Positions 11,086 to 19,243 of a stretch of 64,000 bases of DNA are shown here, piece by piece. Source of the DNA: Pseudomonadaceae bacterium (GTDB lineage Bacteria; Pseudomonadota; Gammaproteobacteria; Pseudomonadales; Pseudomonadaceae); NCBI GenBank assembly GCA_900766265.1, contig CAAFUS010000013.1:744001-808000 (forward strand). The letters run 5' to 3'. Below the pieces are notes generated by a model, which was not told where the DNA came from, did no database searches, and saw only the letters and a program-made list of their open reading frames with translations. Position 1 is the first letter of the stretch. The number at the start of each line of letters is the position of its first letter. The translations under genes were made by a program, and so were the position numbers.

Positions 11086-11981
11086 TGGCGGACTCCGCCA
11101 AGCGGGCGTTGGTCACCGGCGTGCGCGGATTCACCGGCCGCTACATGGCGGCCGAGCTGACCGCCCACGGCTATGAGGTCATCGGGCTGGGCACCCAGCC
11201 TGGCAGCGAGCCTGGTTATTACCAGGCCGACCTCACCGATGCCACCGCGCTGCGTGATCTGGTGAGGGAGCTGCAGCCTCAGGTCGTGGTGCATCTTGCG
11301 GCCCTGGCGTTCGTCGGTCACGGCGATGCCAACGGCTTCTACGAGGTGAACCTGCTCGGGACGCGCAATCTGCTGGAGGCGCTCGCCGCGTTGAACACGC
11401 CGTTGGAATGCGTGCTCCTGGCCAGTAGCGCCAACGTCTACGGTAACGCCTCCGAAGGCATGCTCAGTGAAACCACTGCGCCGGCACCGGCCAACGATTA
11501 CGCGGTGAGCAAGCTGTCGATGGAATACATGGCGAGCCTGTGGATGTCACGGCTGCCGATCGTGATTGCACGTCCCTTCAACTACACCGGTGTGGGGCAG
11601 GCGGAAAATTTCCTGCTGCCCAAGATCGTCTCCCACTTTCGTCGTCGGGCGCATACGATGGAGCTGGGCAACCTCGATGTCTGGCGCGATTTCAGCGATG
11701 TGCGCGCCGTGGTGCAAGCCTATCGTCGGTTGCTCGAAGTCAGGCCGTTGGGGCAGACGGTCAATGTCAGCTCAGGGCGCACGCATTCGCTTCGCGACGT
11801 GGTAGCGATGTGTCAGGCGATTACCGGGCACGAAATCCGCATTGAGGTGAATCCGGCGTTCGTGCGCGACAACGAGGTCAGAACCCTCAGCGGCGATGCC
11901 TCGAGGTTGCGCGCGTTGCTCGGCGAATGGGACACGCCGCCGCTCGAGGACACCCTGCGCTGGATGCTGGCCGCCAACTGA
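11085..11981 (+). CDS. rmd: GDP-4-keto-6-deoxy-D-mannose reductase
   Basis: An extended SDR of 298 residues that reduces the Gmd product to GDP-D-rhamnose. The Rossmann motif is TGVRGFTGRYMA (GxxGxxG). The catalytic segment has SSANVYG and YAVSKLSMEY (YxxxK). RPFNYTGVGQ and the DVRAVVQAYRRLL segment are typical of RMD-type reductases. It starts on the last base of the gmd stop codon region, so the two genes form a coupled pair, followed by a terminator. Assignment as Rmd rather than a GDP-fucose synthase rests on RMD-type motifs and the similarity I recall to the P. aeruginosa rmd product; a GDP-6-deoxy-talose reductase remains possible. Confidence 0.85.
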   Translation: MADSAKRALVTGVRGFTGRYMAAELTAHGYEVIGLGTQPGSEPGYYQADLTDATALRDLVRELQPQVVVHLAALAFVGHGDANGFYEVNLLGTRNLLEALAALNTPLECVLLASSANVYGNASEGMLSETTAPAPANDYAVSKLSMEYMASLWMSRLPIVIARPFNYTGVGQAENFLLPKIVSHFRRRAHTMELGNLDVWRDFSDVRAVVQAYRRLLEVRPLGQTVNVSSGRTHSLRDVVAMCQAITGHEIRIEVNPAFVRDNEVRTLSGDASRLRALLGEWDTPPLEDTLRWMLAAN

Positions 11982-12008
11982 ACGGCGTGTTCTGCAAGTG
12001 TCATGAAT

Positions 12009-12038
12009 CGGCTGCGCCACCGAGCGCAGCCGTCTTTT
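12009..12038 (+). terminator. Rho-independent terminator after gmd-rmd
   Basis: Perfect 8-bp stem CGGCTGCG (12009-12016) / CGCAGCCG (12025-12032) with an 8-base loop and a TCTTTT tail, 27 bases after the rmd stop. It separates rmd from the convergent DUF3298 gene. Confidence 0.8.
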
Positions 12039-12040
12039 CG

Positions 12041-12787
12041 TCAGTCCAGATACTCCGGTCGAAGGATGCCCTTGAGATCGGTGAGCGGAATCTCCAACTC
12101 AGGGTGACCGTTTGAGTAGGGTGCGATGCTGTATACGTCGTACTTGAGCAGGATGCGGTCGTTCAGCAGGGCGACATGCGGGGTCGGCTGGAAAGGCCAG
12201 TGTTCGAGGAAGTCGGCATCGCGGGCGTGCTCGTTCTCTTCAAGCCAGCGCCAATGGGCCTTTTCGGCGTGCCGCCAGAAGTCGGTGCTGGCGCCGGGTT
12301 CGAGCAGGTCGCTGAGCACCAGTTCGCGGCCCAGTTCGAGGTCGTAGTTGATGAATCCGCGTCCGGGCATGCCATGGGCGCCTCCTTCGAACAGGTAGCT
12401 GGACAGCTCGATCACCAGGATCGAGCCGTGCTGCTCGCGCACCTTGGCCTGCAGATAGCTGGCCCAGCCAGGGGCGGCTTCCTGCAGGAAGCGCTGCCGG
12501 TAGGCGTCGAGCGTAGGCGGTATCTGGTCATCCGGGCGCGAACGGGTCATGGCGCGCAGGCGTGCATCGATCAGCTGGTTCAATGCCGGTTCGTCGGCGA
12601 ACTGCAGCGTATCGACGTTCACTAGGGGACAATTGTCAGCGGAGCAGCCTTGTGGCCTTTGTTCGGAGAGGACCTGTCGAACCTGTACCTGCGCTTGCCG
12701 GGTATCGGGGGCCTGGCTCTGGCAGGCGCCGAGTAGCAGGACCAGTCCCGACAGGGCCAGTACCCTGCATGTGAACGGTGATGTCAT
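12041..12787 (-). CDS. DUF3298 / RsiV-like lipoprotein
   Basis: A 248-residue lipoprotein. From ATG 12787 a signal peptide ends in the lipobox LLGAC (MTSPFTCRVLALSGLVLLLGAC). An upstream in-frame ATG at 12910 would put a charged 41-residue leader ahead of the signal and is rejected. The C-terminal part (GGAHG, FINYDLELGRELVLSDLL, YSNGHPELEIPLTDL) matches the DUF3298 domain also found in the anti-sigma factor RsiV, where it binds lysozyme. There is no transmembrane or sigma-binding N-terminus here, so a role in peptidoglycan or envelope stress is only an inference. It is a single gene, divergent from nudF. Confidence 0.8.
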   Translation of the reverse strand: MTSPFTCRVLALSGLVLLLGACQSQAPDTRQAQVQVRQVLSEQRPQGCSADNCPLVNVDTLQFADEPALNQLIDARLRAMTRSRPDDQIPPTLDAYRQRFLQEAAPGWASYLQAKVREQHGSILVIELSSYLFEGGAHGMPGRGFINYDLELGRELVLSDLLEPGASTDFWRHAEKAHWRWLEENEHARDADFLEHWPFQPTPHVALLNDRILLKYDVYSIAPYSNGHPELEIPLTDLKGILRPEYLD

Positions 12788-12981
12788 CGTGATGTGGAAG
12801 CTCCTGTATGGGTGCCGATTCGAACGTTCCGAGGGCGTGAAGTTCGCTGCATCGCGCGAGCCGGTGCATAACGCCGGAACAAAGGGCGTTTGGGGCTGCA
12901 GCTGGCTCACAGGCGCGCTAGGATGAGCTCAACAGCTTGAGTGCCGTATCGGCCAACCATCTACCAGAAATGCGAGAACCC

Positions 12982-13599
12982 ATGATCGATACCTTCAGGC
13001 CCGAGCGCGATGATGTCCAGATCATCCGCCGGGAACAATGCTTCCAAGGCTTTTACAAGCTGGAGCGCTTGTATCTGCGCCATCGTCTGTTCAACGGGCA
13101 GATGGGCGCCGAGATCGATCGCGAACTGTTCGTGCGTCACGATGCGGTCTGCGTACTGCCCTACGATCCGCTACGCGACGAAGTGGTGCTGATCGAGCAG
13201 TTTCGTGTGGGCGCCCTGGGCAAGACGGACAATCCCTGGCTCATCGAGCTGGTCGCCGGTCTGATCGACAAGGACGAACAGCCCGAAGAAGTGGCGCGCC
13301 GCGAAGCGGTCGAGGAGGCCGGGCTCGAGCTCGGCGCGCTTTGGCCTGTGACCCAGTATTTCCCGTCGCCTGGCGGCAGCGACGAGAAGGTGCACCTGTT
13401 CATCGGTCGTTATGACAGCGCAGACGCCGGCGGCGTGTTCGGCCTCGAGGAAGAGGGCGAAGACATCCGCGTGCATGTCTGGCCCTTGGAGACAGCCCTG
13501 CAGGCTGTGCGTGACGGGCGGATCAACAATGCGGCTAGCATCATCGCCCTGCAGTGGCTGGCCCTGAACCGCAGCGAAGTCCGCGGGATGTGGAAATGA
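12982..13599 (+). CDS. nudF: ADP-ribose pyrophosphatase (Nudix)
   Basis: Hydrolyses ADP-ribose to AMP and ribose-5-phosphate in the cytoplasm. The protein is 205 residues with a full Nudix box, GLIDKDEQPEEVARREAVEE then AGLELG, around residues 95-120, matching GX5EX7REUXEEXGU. The downstream SPGGSDEKVHLFIG is typical of the ADP-ribose-specific clade. ATG 12982 (MIDTFRP) is the conserved start; the open frame continues 15 codons upstream without a good ribosome site. Its stop overlaps the next ATG (ATGA). It is the first of a likely nudF-DUF1249-cpdA-yqiA-parE series, an arrangement also known in E. coli around nudF/yqiB/cpdA/yqiA/parE. Confidence 0.93.
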   Translation: MIDTFRPERDDVQIIRREQCFQGFYKLERLYLRHRLFNGQMGAEIDRELFVRHDAVCVLPYDPLRDEVVLIEQFRVGALGKTDNPWLIELVAGLIDKDEQPEEVARREAVEEAGLELGALWPVTQYFPSPGGSDEKVHLFIGRYDSADAGGVFGLEEEGEDIRVHVWPLETALQAVRDGRINNAASIIALQWLALNRSEVRGMWK

Positions 13600-14042
13600 G
13601 GTTGGTGCGCGAGCGCTATCGGGTCGACCTGCTGGAGTTGCAGGCGGCCTGCGAGGCCAACTATGCGCGCCTCATGCGCCTGCTGCCGGAGATGCGCAGC
13701 CAGTCGGAGGCCCGCCGCGTAGCGATCAGCCAGGGCGATCGCTTGTTGGGCGTGCTGGTGCTCGAGGTGTTGGAGGCTTGCCCCTACACGACGACCGTCC
13801 AGGTCCGTCAGGAGCATTGCCTGAGCTGGCTTCCGGTGCCGACCCTCGATGTGCGTGTCTATCACGATGCGCGGATGGCCGAAGTGGTGGGTTCGCGGAA
13901 CGCACGGCAGTTTCGAGGCATATATGCCTATCCCAACGCACACATGCATCAGCCGGACGAGAAGGCGCAGCTCAATCTCTTCCTCGGTGAGTGGTTGGGT
14001 CATTGCCTGGCATGCGGACACGAGCTGGAGCCGGTGATGTAG
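13596..14042 (+). CDS. DUF1249 protein (YqiB-like)
   Basis: A 148-residue soluble protein of the YqiB family, function unknown. ATG 13596 overlaps the nudF stop (ATGA), so it is translationally coupled. The sequence RYRVDLLELQAACEANYARL at the N-terminus and YPNAHMHQPDEKAQLN near residue 110 are conserved family blocks. No catalytic motif or membrane segment is evident. Its place between nudF and cpdA is the same as in E. coli, which supports identity but not function. Confidence 0.88.
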   Translation: MRLVRERYRVDLLELQAACEANYARLMRLLPEMRSQSEARRVAISQGDRLLGVLVLEVLEACPYTTTVQVRQEHCLSWLPVPTLDVRVYHDARMAEVVGSRNARQFRGIYAYPNAHMHQPDEKAQLNLFLGEWLGHCLACGHELEPVM

Positions 14043-14271
14043 GGCGATCGCCTGCCAGGGACGCCGCCCGACCTCGATCGACCTTTCGCAGGCGAGTTCC
14101 TGCGTGAACCGCCAATGCCAACTGACAAGGGCTTCGCGGTATTCACGACGCTTTTTTAACTGCTACTACAAATCCACTTCTGTGATCGGTGCCCCGTTTC
14201 CTGCACTTACTCTGGGGCGCGTATGGCACCATAATTCCACCGCGAAATATGTCCCGAGGAGAAGGGTCTTG

Positions 14272-15084
14272 GTGAGTTCGACCCCCACAACAGCTGCTGA
14301 TTCGGTGCTGCTGGTGCAGCTGACCGACAGCCATCTGTTCGCCGATCAGGGCGGCAAGCTGTTGGGTATGGATACCGGCTACAGTCTGGATCGGGTAATC
14401 GATCTGGTGCTCGACGAGCAGCGCGATATCGATCTGATCCTGGCCAGTGGCGACCTTTCCCAGGACGGCTCCGTCTCGTCCTACCTGCGTTTTCAGGCCC
14501 TCACCTCACGTATTCCTGCGCCTGCGCGTTGGTGCCCTGGCAACCACGACGAGGCCGATGCCATGCGCGCCGTGGTCGCAGACGGCGACCTGATGGACCC
14601 GGTGGTGGACCTCGGGCGCTGGAGAATCATCATGCTCGACTCCCAGATCCCGGGGGCGGTGGCGGGCTACCTGGCCGAGGAGCAGCTCGAATTGCTCGAG
14701 CGGTCACTGCGCGAGGCGCCAGAACGTCACCATCTGGTCAGCTTCCATCACCACCCGGTCGAAATCGGCAGCCGCTGGATGGACACCATCGGGCTGCGCA
14801 ACGCCGACGCGCTGTTCGAGGTGCTGGATCGTCACCCCCAGGTCCGTGCGGTTCTTTGGGGGCATGTGCACCAGGAGTACGATCAGTGGCGCAACGGCGT
14901 TCGGCTGCTCGCCTCGCCGTCGACCGGCATCCAGTTTGCCCCGGGCAGCGACGACTTCCTCGTCGACACGCGTTCGCCGGGCTACCGCTGGCTGCGCCTG
15001 CACGATAGCGGGCAGCTCGAGACCGGTGTGTCGCGGGTCAGCGGCATCGATTTCAAGGTGGACTACAGCGTCAAGGGTTACTGA
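14272..15084 (+). CDS. cpdA: 3',5'-cyclic-AMP phosphodiesterase
   Basis: Hydrolyses cAMP to AMP in the cytoplasm and so tunes cAMP/Vfr-type signalling. A calcineurin-like metallophosphoesterase of 270 residues. Metal-binding motifs are in order: QLTDSHLF (DxH), SGDLSQDG (GDxxxDG), CPGNHDEAD (GNHD), SFHHHPVE and WGHVHQEYD (GHxH). The GTG at 14272 is chosen because AGGAGAAGG lies about eight bases upstream and because homologous N-termini begin just before DSVLLVQLTD; the open frame extends 56 codons further. The 229-bp gap before it contains a CATAAT hexamer at 14230-14235 that could be a -10, so the gene may have its own promoter. Confidence 0.93.
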   Translation: MSSTPTTAADSVLLVQLTDSHLFADQGGKLLGMDTGYSLDRVIDLVLDEQRDIDLILASGDLSQDGSVSSYLRFQALTSRIPAPARWCPGNHDEADAMRAVVADGDLMDPVVDLGRWRIIMLDSQIPGAVAGYLAEEQLELLERSLREAPERHHLVSFHHHPVEIGSRWMDTIGLRNADALFEVLDRHPQVRAVLWGHVHQEYDQWRNGVRLLASPSTGIQFAPGSDDFLVDTRSPGYRWLRLHDSGQLETGVSRVSGIDFKVDYSVKGY

Positions 15085-15213
15085 GGTTGGCGGCCGATGC
15101 GCAGAGCCGCTTGCCCGGTTACACCTCGTGTCAGTCCGGCCGGTGGGTCCGCTTGCAGCCATCGCGCCGAGGCTTGTAGCCTTCCGCTTCTATCCTTGGC
15201 AAGCCGAGCCCGA

Positions 15214-15831
15214 ATGTCCCGCGATCCTTCGTCCGTCCTCTATCTTCACGGCCTCAACAGCTCTCCCGACTCCCAGAAGGCCCGCCAGCTGAGCGCCGCC
15301 TTCGAGCGCATGGGGCTGTCCGACCGGCTGCGGGTGCCTGCACTCCATCATCATCCTCGCGAGGCGATCGCCCAGTTGGATATCGTGATCGCCGAGCTAG
15401 GTCGCCCGGTGCTGGTCGGCAGCTCCCTCGGCGGCTACTATGCGACCCATCTTGCCGAGCGGCACGGGCTCAAGGCGCTGTTGATTAATCCGGCCGTCAA
15501 CCCGCATCGCCTGTTCGATGGCCACCTGGGGCCTCAGACCAATCTATACAGCGGCGAGGTCTGGTTGCTTACCGAGGACCACGTCGCCGCGCTTGCCGAA
15601 CTGGAAGTGCCCGCTCCGGCCGACGCCCAGCGCTATCAGGTCTGGCTGCAGACGGCCGACGAAACCCTGGATTACCGTCATGCCGAACGCTTCTACGAAG
15701 GCTGCGCGTTGCGCATCCAGGCCGGCGGCGATCATGGCTTCCAGGGCTTTGCCCAACGGCTGCCGGCGCTGCTGGCATTTGCCGGCTTCGACCCCGCGCA
15801 TTGGCGCGACGTCGATTTTTCCGATCTATAA
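15214..15831 (+). CDS. yqiA: YqiA-like esterase
   Basis: An alpha/beta-hydrolase of 205 residues in the YqiA esterase family (UPF0227). The oxyanion segment YLHGLNSSP is near residue 10. The nucleophile elbow GSSLGGYYA (GxSxG) and a C-terminal GGDHGFQGF supply Ser and His of a triad. ATG 15214 (MSRDPSSVLYLHG) gives the family length; the frame upstream is open but unconserved. E. coli YqiA hydrolyses short acyl-CoA/p-nitrophenyl esters in vitro; the in vivo substrate is unknown. It ends 18 bp before parE and is probably co-transcribed with it. Confidence 0.88.
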   Translation: MSRDPSSVLYLHGLNSSPDSQKARQLSAAFERMGLSDRLRVPALHHHPREAIAQLDIVIAELGRPVLVGSSLGGYYATHLAERHGLKALLINPAVNPHRLFDGHLGPQTNLYSGEVWLLTEDHVAALAELEVPAPADAQRYQVWLQTADETLDYRHAERFYEGCALRIQAGGDHGFQGFAQRLPALLAFAGFDPAHWRDVDFSDL

Positions 15832-15849
15832 GGACAGCACGAGACGCCC

Positions 15850-17736
15850 ATGTCTTACACCGCAGAAGCCATCGAGGTTCTTTCCGGTCTCGATCCGGTG
15901 CGCAAGCGCCCAGGCATGTACACCGACACCTCGCGGCCGAACCATCTGGCCCAGGAAGTCATCGACAACAGTGTCGACGAGGCACTGGCTGGCCATGCGC
16001 GCTCGGTGCAGGTGATCCTGCATGCGGATAATTCCCTGGAAGTGATCGACGACGGCCGTGGCATGCCGGTAGATATCCACCCTGAAGAAGGGGTGCCCGG
16101 CGTCGAACTGATCCTCACCAAGCTGCACGCGGGCGGCAAGTTTTCCAACAAGAACTACCAGTTCTCCGGCGGCCTGCATGGCGTGGGTATTTCAGTGGTG
16201 AACGCGCTGTCGACCCGCGTCGAGGTGCGCGTCAAGCGCGATGGCAACGAACACCGGATGACCTTCGCCGATGGCTTCAAGGCCAGCGACCTGGAAGTCA
16301 TCGGAAGCGTGGGCAAGCGCAACACCGGGACCAGCGTGCATTTCTGGCCCGATCCGAAGTATTTCGATTCGCCGAAACTTTCCGTCAGCCGTCTCAAGCA
16401 TGTGCTCAAGGCCAAGGCAGTGCTCTGCCCCGGGCTCAGCGTGACCTTCCTCGACCAGGCAAGCGGCGAGAAGACCGAGTGGTACTACGAGGACGGCCTG
16501 CGCTCCTACCTTGTCGATGCGGTCAGTGAATTCGTGCGGCTGCCGGACGAACCCTTCATCGGCAGCCTGGCTGGCAACACCGAGGCCGTGGACTGGGCGC
16601 TGCTGTGGCTGCCCGAGGGTGGCGACAGCCTGCAGGAGAGCTACGTCAATCTTATTCCCACGGCGCAGGGCGGAACCCACGTCAACGGGCTGCGCCAGGG
16701 CCTGCTCGATGCGATGCGCGAATTCTGCGAATTCCGCAGCCTGCTGCCACGGGGTGTGAAGCTGGCGCCGGAGGACATCTGGGAACGCATCGCCTTCGTG
16801 CTTTCGATGAAGCTGCAGGAGCCGCAGTTTTCCGGACAGACCAAGGAGCGCCTTTCCTCGCGCGAAGCCGCCGCGTTCGTGTCCGGCGTGGTGAAGGATG
16901 CCTTCAGCCTGTGGCTCAACGCCCATCCGGAGCTCGGCATGCAACTGGCCGAGCTGGCGATCAGCAACGCTGGCCGCCGCCTGAAAGCCGGCAAGAAAGT
17001 CGAGCGCAAGAAAATCACCCAGGGGCCGGCACTGCCCGGCAAGCTGGCCGATTGCGCCGGGCAGGACCCGATGCGCTCGGAGCTGTTCCTGGTCGAGGGC
17101 GATTCTGCGGGCGGCAGCGCCAAGCAGGCGCGCGACAAGGAGTTCCAGGCGATCATGCCGCTGCGCGGCAAAATCCTTAACACCTGGGAAGTGGACGGTG
17201 GCGAAGTCCTCGCGAGCCAGGAGGTCCATGACATCGCCGTGGCCATCGGCGTCGACCCTGGCGCCACCGATCTGACCCAGCTGCGCTACGGCAAGATCTG
17301 CATCCTCGCCGATGCTGACTCCGACGGCCTGCACATCGCCACGCTGCTTTGCGCGCTGTTCGTTCGGCACTTCCGCCCCCTGGTCGATGCGGGGCACGTC
17401 TATGTCGCCATGCCGCCGCTCTATCGCATCGACCTTGGCAAGGAGATTCACTACGCGCTGGACGAAGCTGAGCGCGATGGCATCCTCGATCGGCTGGTCG
17501 CCGAAAAGAAGCGCGGCAAGCCCCAGGTCACCCGCTTCAAGGGTCTGGGTGAAATGAACCCGTTGCAGCTGCGCGAAACCACCATGGACCCGAACACCCG
17601 ACGCCTGGTGCAGTTGACCCTGGACGACTTCGAAGGCACCACCGAAATGATGGACATGCTGCTGGCCAAGAAGCGCGCCGGCGACCGCAAGAGTTGGCTC
17701 GAATCGAAGGGTGACCTGGCCGAGGTTCTGGTTTGA
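15850..17736 (+). CDS. parE: DNA topoisomerase IV subunit B
   Basis: ATPase subunit of Topo IV, which decatenates daughter chromosomes with ParC. It has 628 residues. The GHKL ATPase motifs are RKRPGMYTD, EVIDNSVDEA (Mg-binding Asn/Glu) and SGGLHGVGISVVNALS. The TOPRIM domain has LVEGDSAGGSAKQARDKEFQ and ILADADSDGLHIATLL (DxD). It closes with FKGLGEMNP. ATG 15850 follows AGGACAGCACGAGACG. The TGA overlaps the TTG start of the next gene. As in other pseudomonads, parE and parC are separated by two small genes. Confidence 0.97.
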   Translation: MSYTAEAIEVLSGLDPVRKRPGMYTDTSRPNHLAQEVIDNSVDEALAGHARSVQVILHADNSLEVIDDGRGMPVDIHPEEGVPGVELILTKLHAGGKFSNKNYQFSGGLHGVGISVVNALSTRVEVRVKRDGNEHRMTFADGFKASDLEVIGSVGKRNTGTSVHFWPDPKYFDSPKLSVSRLKHVLKAKAVLCPGLSVTFLDQASGEKTEWYYEDGLRSYLVDAVSEFVRLPDEPFIGSLAGNTEAVDWALLWLPEGGDSLQESYVNLIPTAQGGTHVNGLRQGLLDAMREFCEFRSLLPRGVKLAPEDIWERIAFVLSMKLQEPQFSGQTKERLSSREAAAFVSGVVKDAFSLWLNAHPELGMQLAELAISNAGRRLKAGKKVERKKITQGPALPGKLADCAGQDPMRSELFLVEGDSAGGSAKQARDKEFQAIMPLRGKILNTWEVDGGEVLASQEVHDIAVAIGVDPGATDLTQLRYGKICILADADSDGLHIATLLCALFVRHFRPLVDAGHVYVAMPPLYRIDLGKEIHYALDEAERDGILDRLVAEKKRGKPQVTRFKGLGEMNPLQLRETTMDPNTRRLVQLTLDDFEGTTEMMDMLLAKKRAGDRKSWLESKGDLAEVLV

Positions 17737-18719
17737 TCCGGCACTGGCTGTCCATGGCCTGCCTCCTGGCGATGCCGGTCATGGCTCAGGAATCGCCCCT
17801 CCCGGAACTCGAATTGCTCAGCGAGCACCCGATCGAGGGTATGGCGCAGGGCAACCTGTCTGGTCTGGCCTGGTGTGGCGATGCGCTCTGGGGTGTTTCG
17901 GACCGCGACGACACTATCGTCTACCGCTTCGATACCCGTGACACCGTCTGGCGCGCCGAAGCCGAGGCCTTCGAGCTTCCGCCGCCGCCGGACTCCGGTT
18001 TACCGTGGGGCGTGCGGGTGCGCAGCTGGGTGATGGGGCTGGTGCGCGGCGGCCACATGGATTTCGAAGGCATGAGCTGCGACAGCCTGGGCAACCGTTA
18101 CCTGGTCAGCGAAGCCTATGCCAGCGTGCTCAAACTCAATCCGGCCGGAACCGCCGAATGGCTGAACCTGCCTGACAGCCTGGTGCGCCAGGCGCGTGCC
18201 AGCGGCATGCTGCTCAAATTCAACGCCCTGTTCGAAGGGATCGCGGTCGACCCCGCCGGGGACCGAATGTGGCTTGCCGCCGAGCGCGAGCGCCGCGGGT
18301 TGCTGGTGGTCCATCGCCGGCAGTCGCGCTGGGTCTGCACTGGCGGCTGCGTGCTGATGTCCGAGGGGGGGCGGGAGAATCCGCCGCATCCGCTGGATGG
18401 CCAGTCGCTGCAGCGCGATTTCTCCGGCCTGGCGTTCTTCGAAGACAAGCTCTTCACCCTCGAGCGTTTCGCGCTGCGCATCTGCCGACGCACCGCCTCT
18501 ACGGGCGCGGTGGAGCGTTGCTGGTCCTTCGCCGAGACCGCCTCCGCGGAGCACCGCCTGTACGACTCGCCCTACAGCACGGTGGAGTCGCTCTGGATCG
18601 ACGCCGATGGCGCCTGGATCGGCCTCGACAATAACGAGCTGACCCGCAAGGACGGCGAGTCGCGACCGATCGTCTGGCGCTTCGCAGCGCCCCAGGGCGG
18701 CTGGAGCGCGCGGCGGTGA
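17733..18719 (+). CDS. Secreted 'esterase-like activity of phytase' family protein
   Basis: A 328-residue exported protein. It starts at a TTG that overlaps the parE stop, and residues 1-18 form a signal peptide (MIRHWLSMACLLAMPVMAQ). The body looks like a beta-propeller of the phytase-like family: repeated GNLSGLAWCGDALWGVSDRD, MDFEGMSCDSLGNRYLVSE, FEGIAVDPAGDRMWLAAERE, DFSGLAFFEDKLFTLER. Substrate unknown. Several cysteines could form disulfides in the periplasm. Coupled to parE and to the aspartic-protease gene after it, so it is expressed with Topo IV despite acting in another compartment. Confidence 0.8.
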   Translation: MIRHWLSMACLLAMPVMAQESPLPELELLSEHPIEGMAQGNLSGLAWCGDALWGVSDRDDTIVYRFDTRDTVWRAEAEAFELPPPPDSGLPWGVRVRSWVMGLVRGGHMDFEGMSCDSLGNRYLVSEAYASVLKLNPAGTAEWLNLPDSLVRQARASGMLLKFNALFEGIAVDPAGDRMWLAAERERRGLLVVHRRQSRWVCTGGCVLMSEGGRENPPHPLDGQSLQRDFSGLAFFEDKLFTLERFALRICRRTASTGAVERCWSFAETASAEHRLYDSPYSTVESLWIDADGAWIGLDNNELTRKDGESRPIVWRFAAPQGGWSARR

Positions 18720-19243
18720 GCCAGACCGCCGGGCGCCGAGCCGGCCGGGTAATGCTGGTGCTCGCCTGGGGCATCGGGCTCTGGCTGGCCGCGCGGTTCT
18801 TCGGCGATTGGGAAGAGGGCCGCTACAACCCCAATCGCGAGCCTGTCTCGCATATCGAAGGCGGCCAGATTGAGGTGCAGCTTGCCGGCAATGCCCAGGG
18901 TCATTTCGTTGCGACGGGACAGATCAATGGCGAAGACGTGGTGTTCCTGCTGGATACCGGGGCGACCGACGTCGCCATGCCCCAGGGCCTTGCCGAGCGG
19001 CTGAATCTTGAGCGTGGGCGGCCGGTGCAGGTGCAGACCGCCAACGGCCCGGCCACCGGCTATCGCACCGTGCTCGGTACCCTGAGTCTCGGCGAGATCG
19101 TGCTGCACGACGTGCGCGCCCTCGTAGTGCCGGGCTTTCCTGGCGAGCAGGTGCTGCTCGGCATGAGCGCCCTGCGACAACTTGAATTCACCCAGCGCGC
19201 CGGCACCCTGGTGCTGCGCCAACACGCCACGGAACGACCATGA
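18716..19243 (+). CDS. Retropepsin-like (clan AA) aspartic protease, membrane-anchored
   Basis: 175 residues from a GTG overlapping the previous stop. One N-terminal membrane segment (residues about 11-27, VMLVLAWGIGLWLAARFF) anchors a periplasmic domain. The domain carries VFLLDTGATDVAMPQGLAERL, the D-T/S-G active site of retropepsin-like proteases (TIGR02281 type), plus a C-terminal GMSALRQLEF flap-side motif (LLGMSxL). A single such domain would work as a dimer. The substrate is unknown; related periplasmic proteases such as SapA (P. fluorescens?) are poorly studied. Its stop overlaps the parC ATG (ATGA). Confidence 0.85.
   Translation: MSQTAGRRAGRVMLVLAWGIGLWLAARFFGDWEEGRYNPNREPVSHIEGGQIEVQLAGNAQGHFVATGQINGEDVVFLLDTGATDVAMPQGLAERLNLERGRPVQVQTANGPATGYRTVLGTLSLGEIVLHDVRALVVPGFPGEQVLLGMSALRQLEFTQRAGTLVLRQHATERP

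Noticed and set aside
14206..14235. CTTACT-N18-CATAAT as a cpdA promoter
   Set aside because: Both hexamers are weak and the spacing is not ideal. Mentioned only in the cpdA entry.
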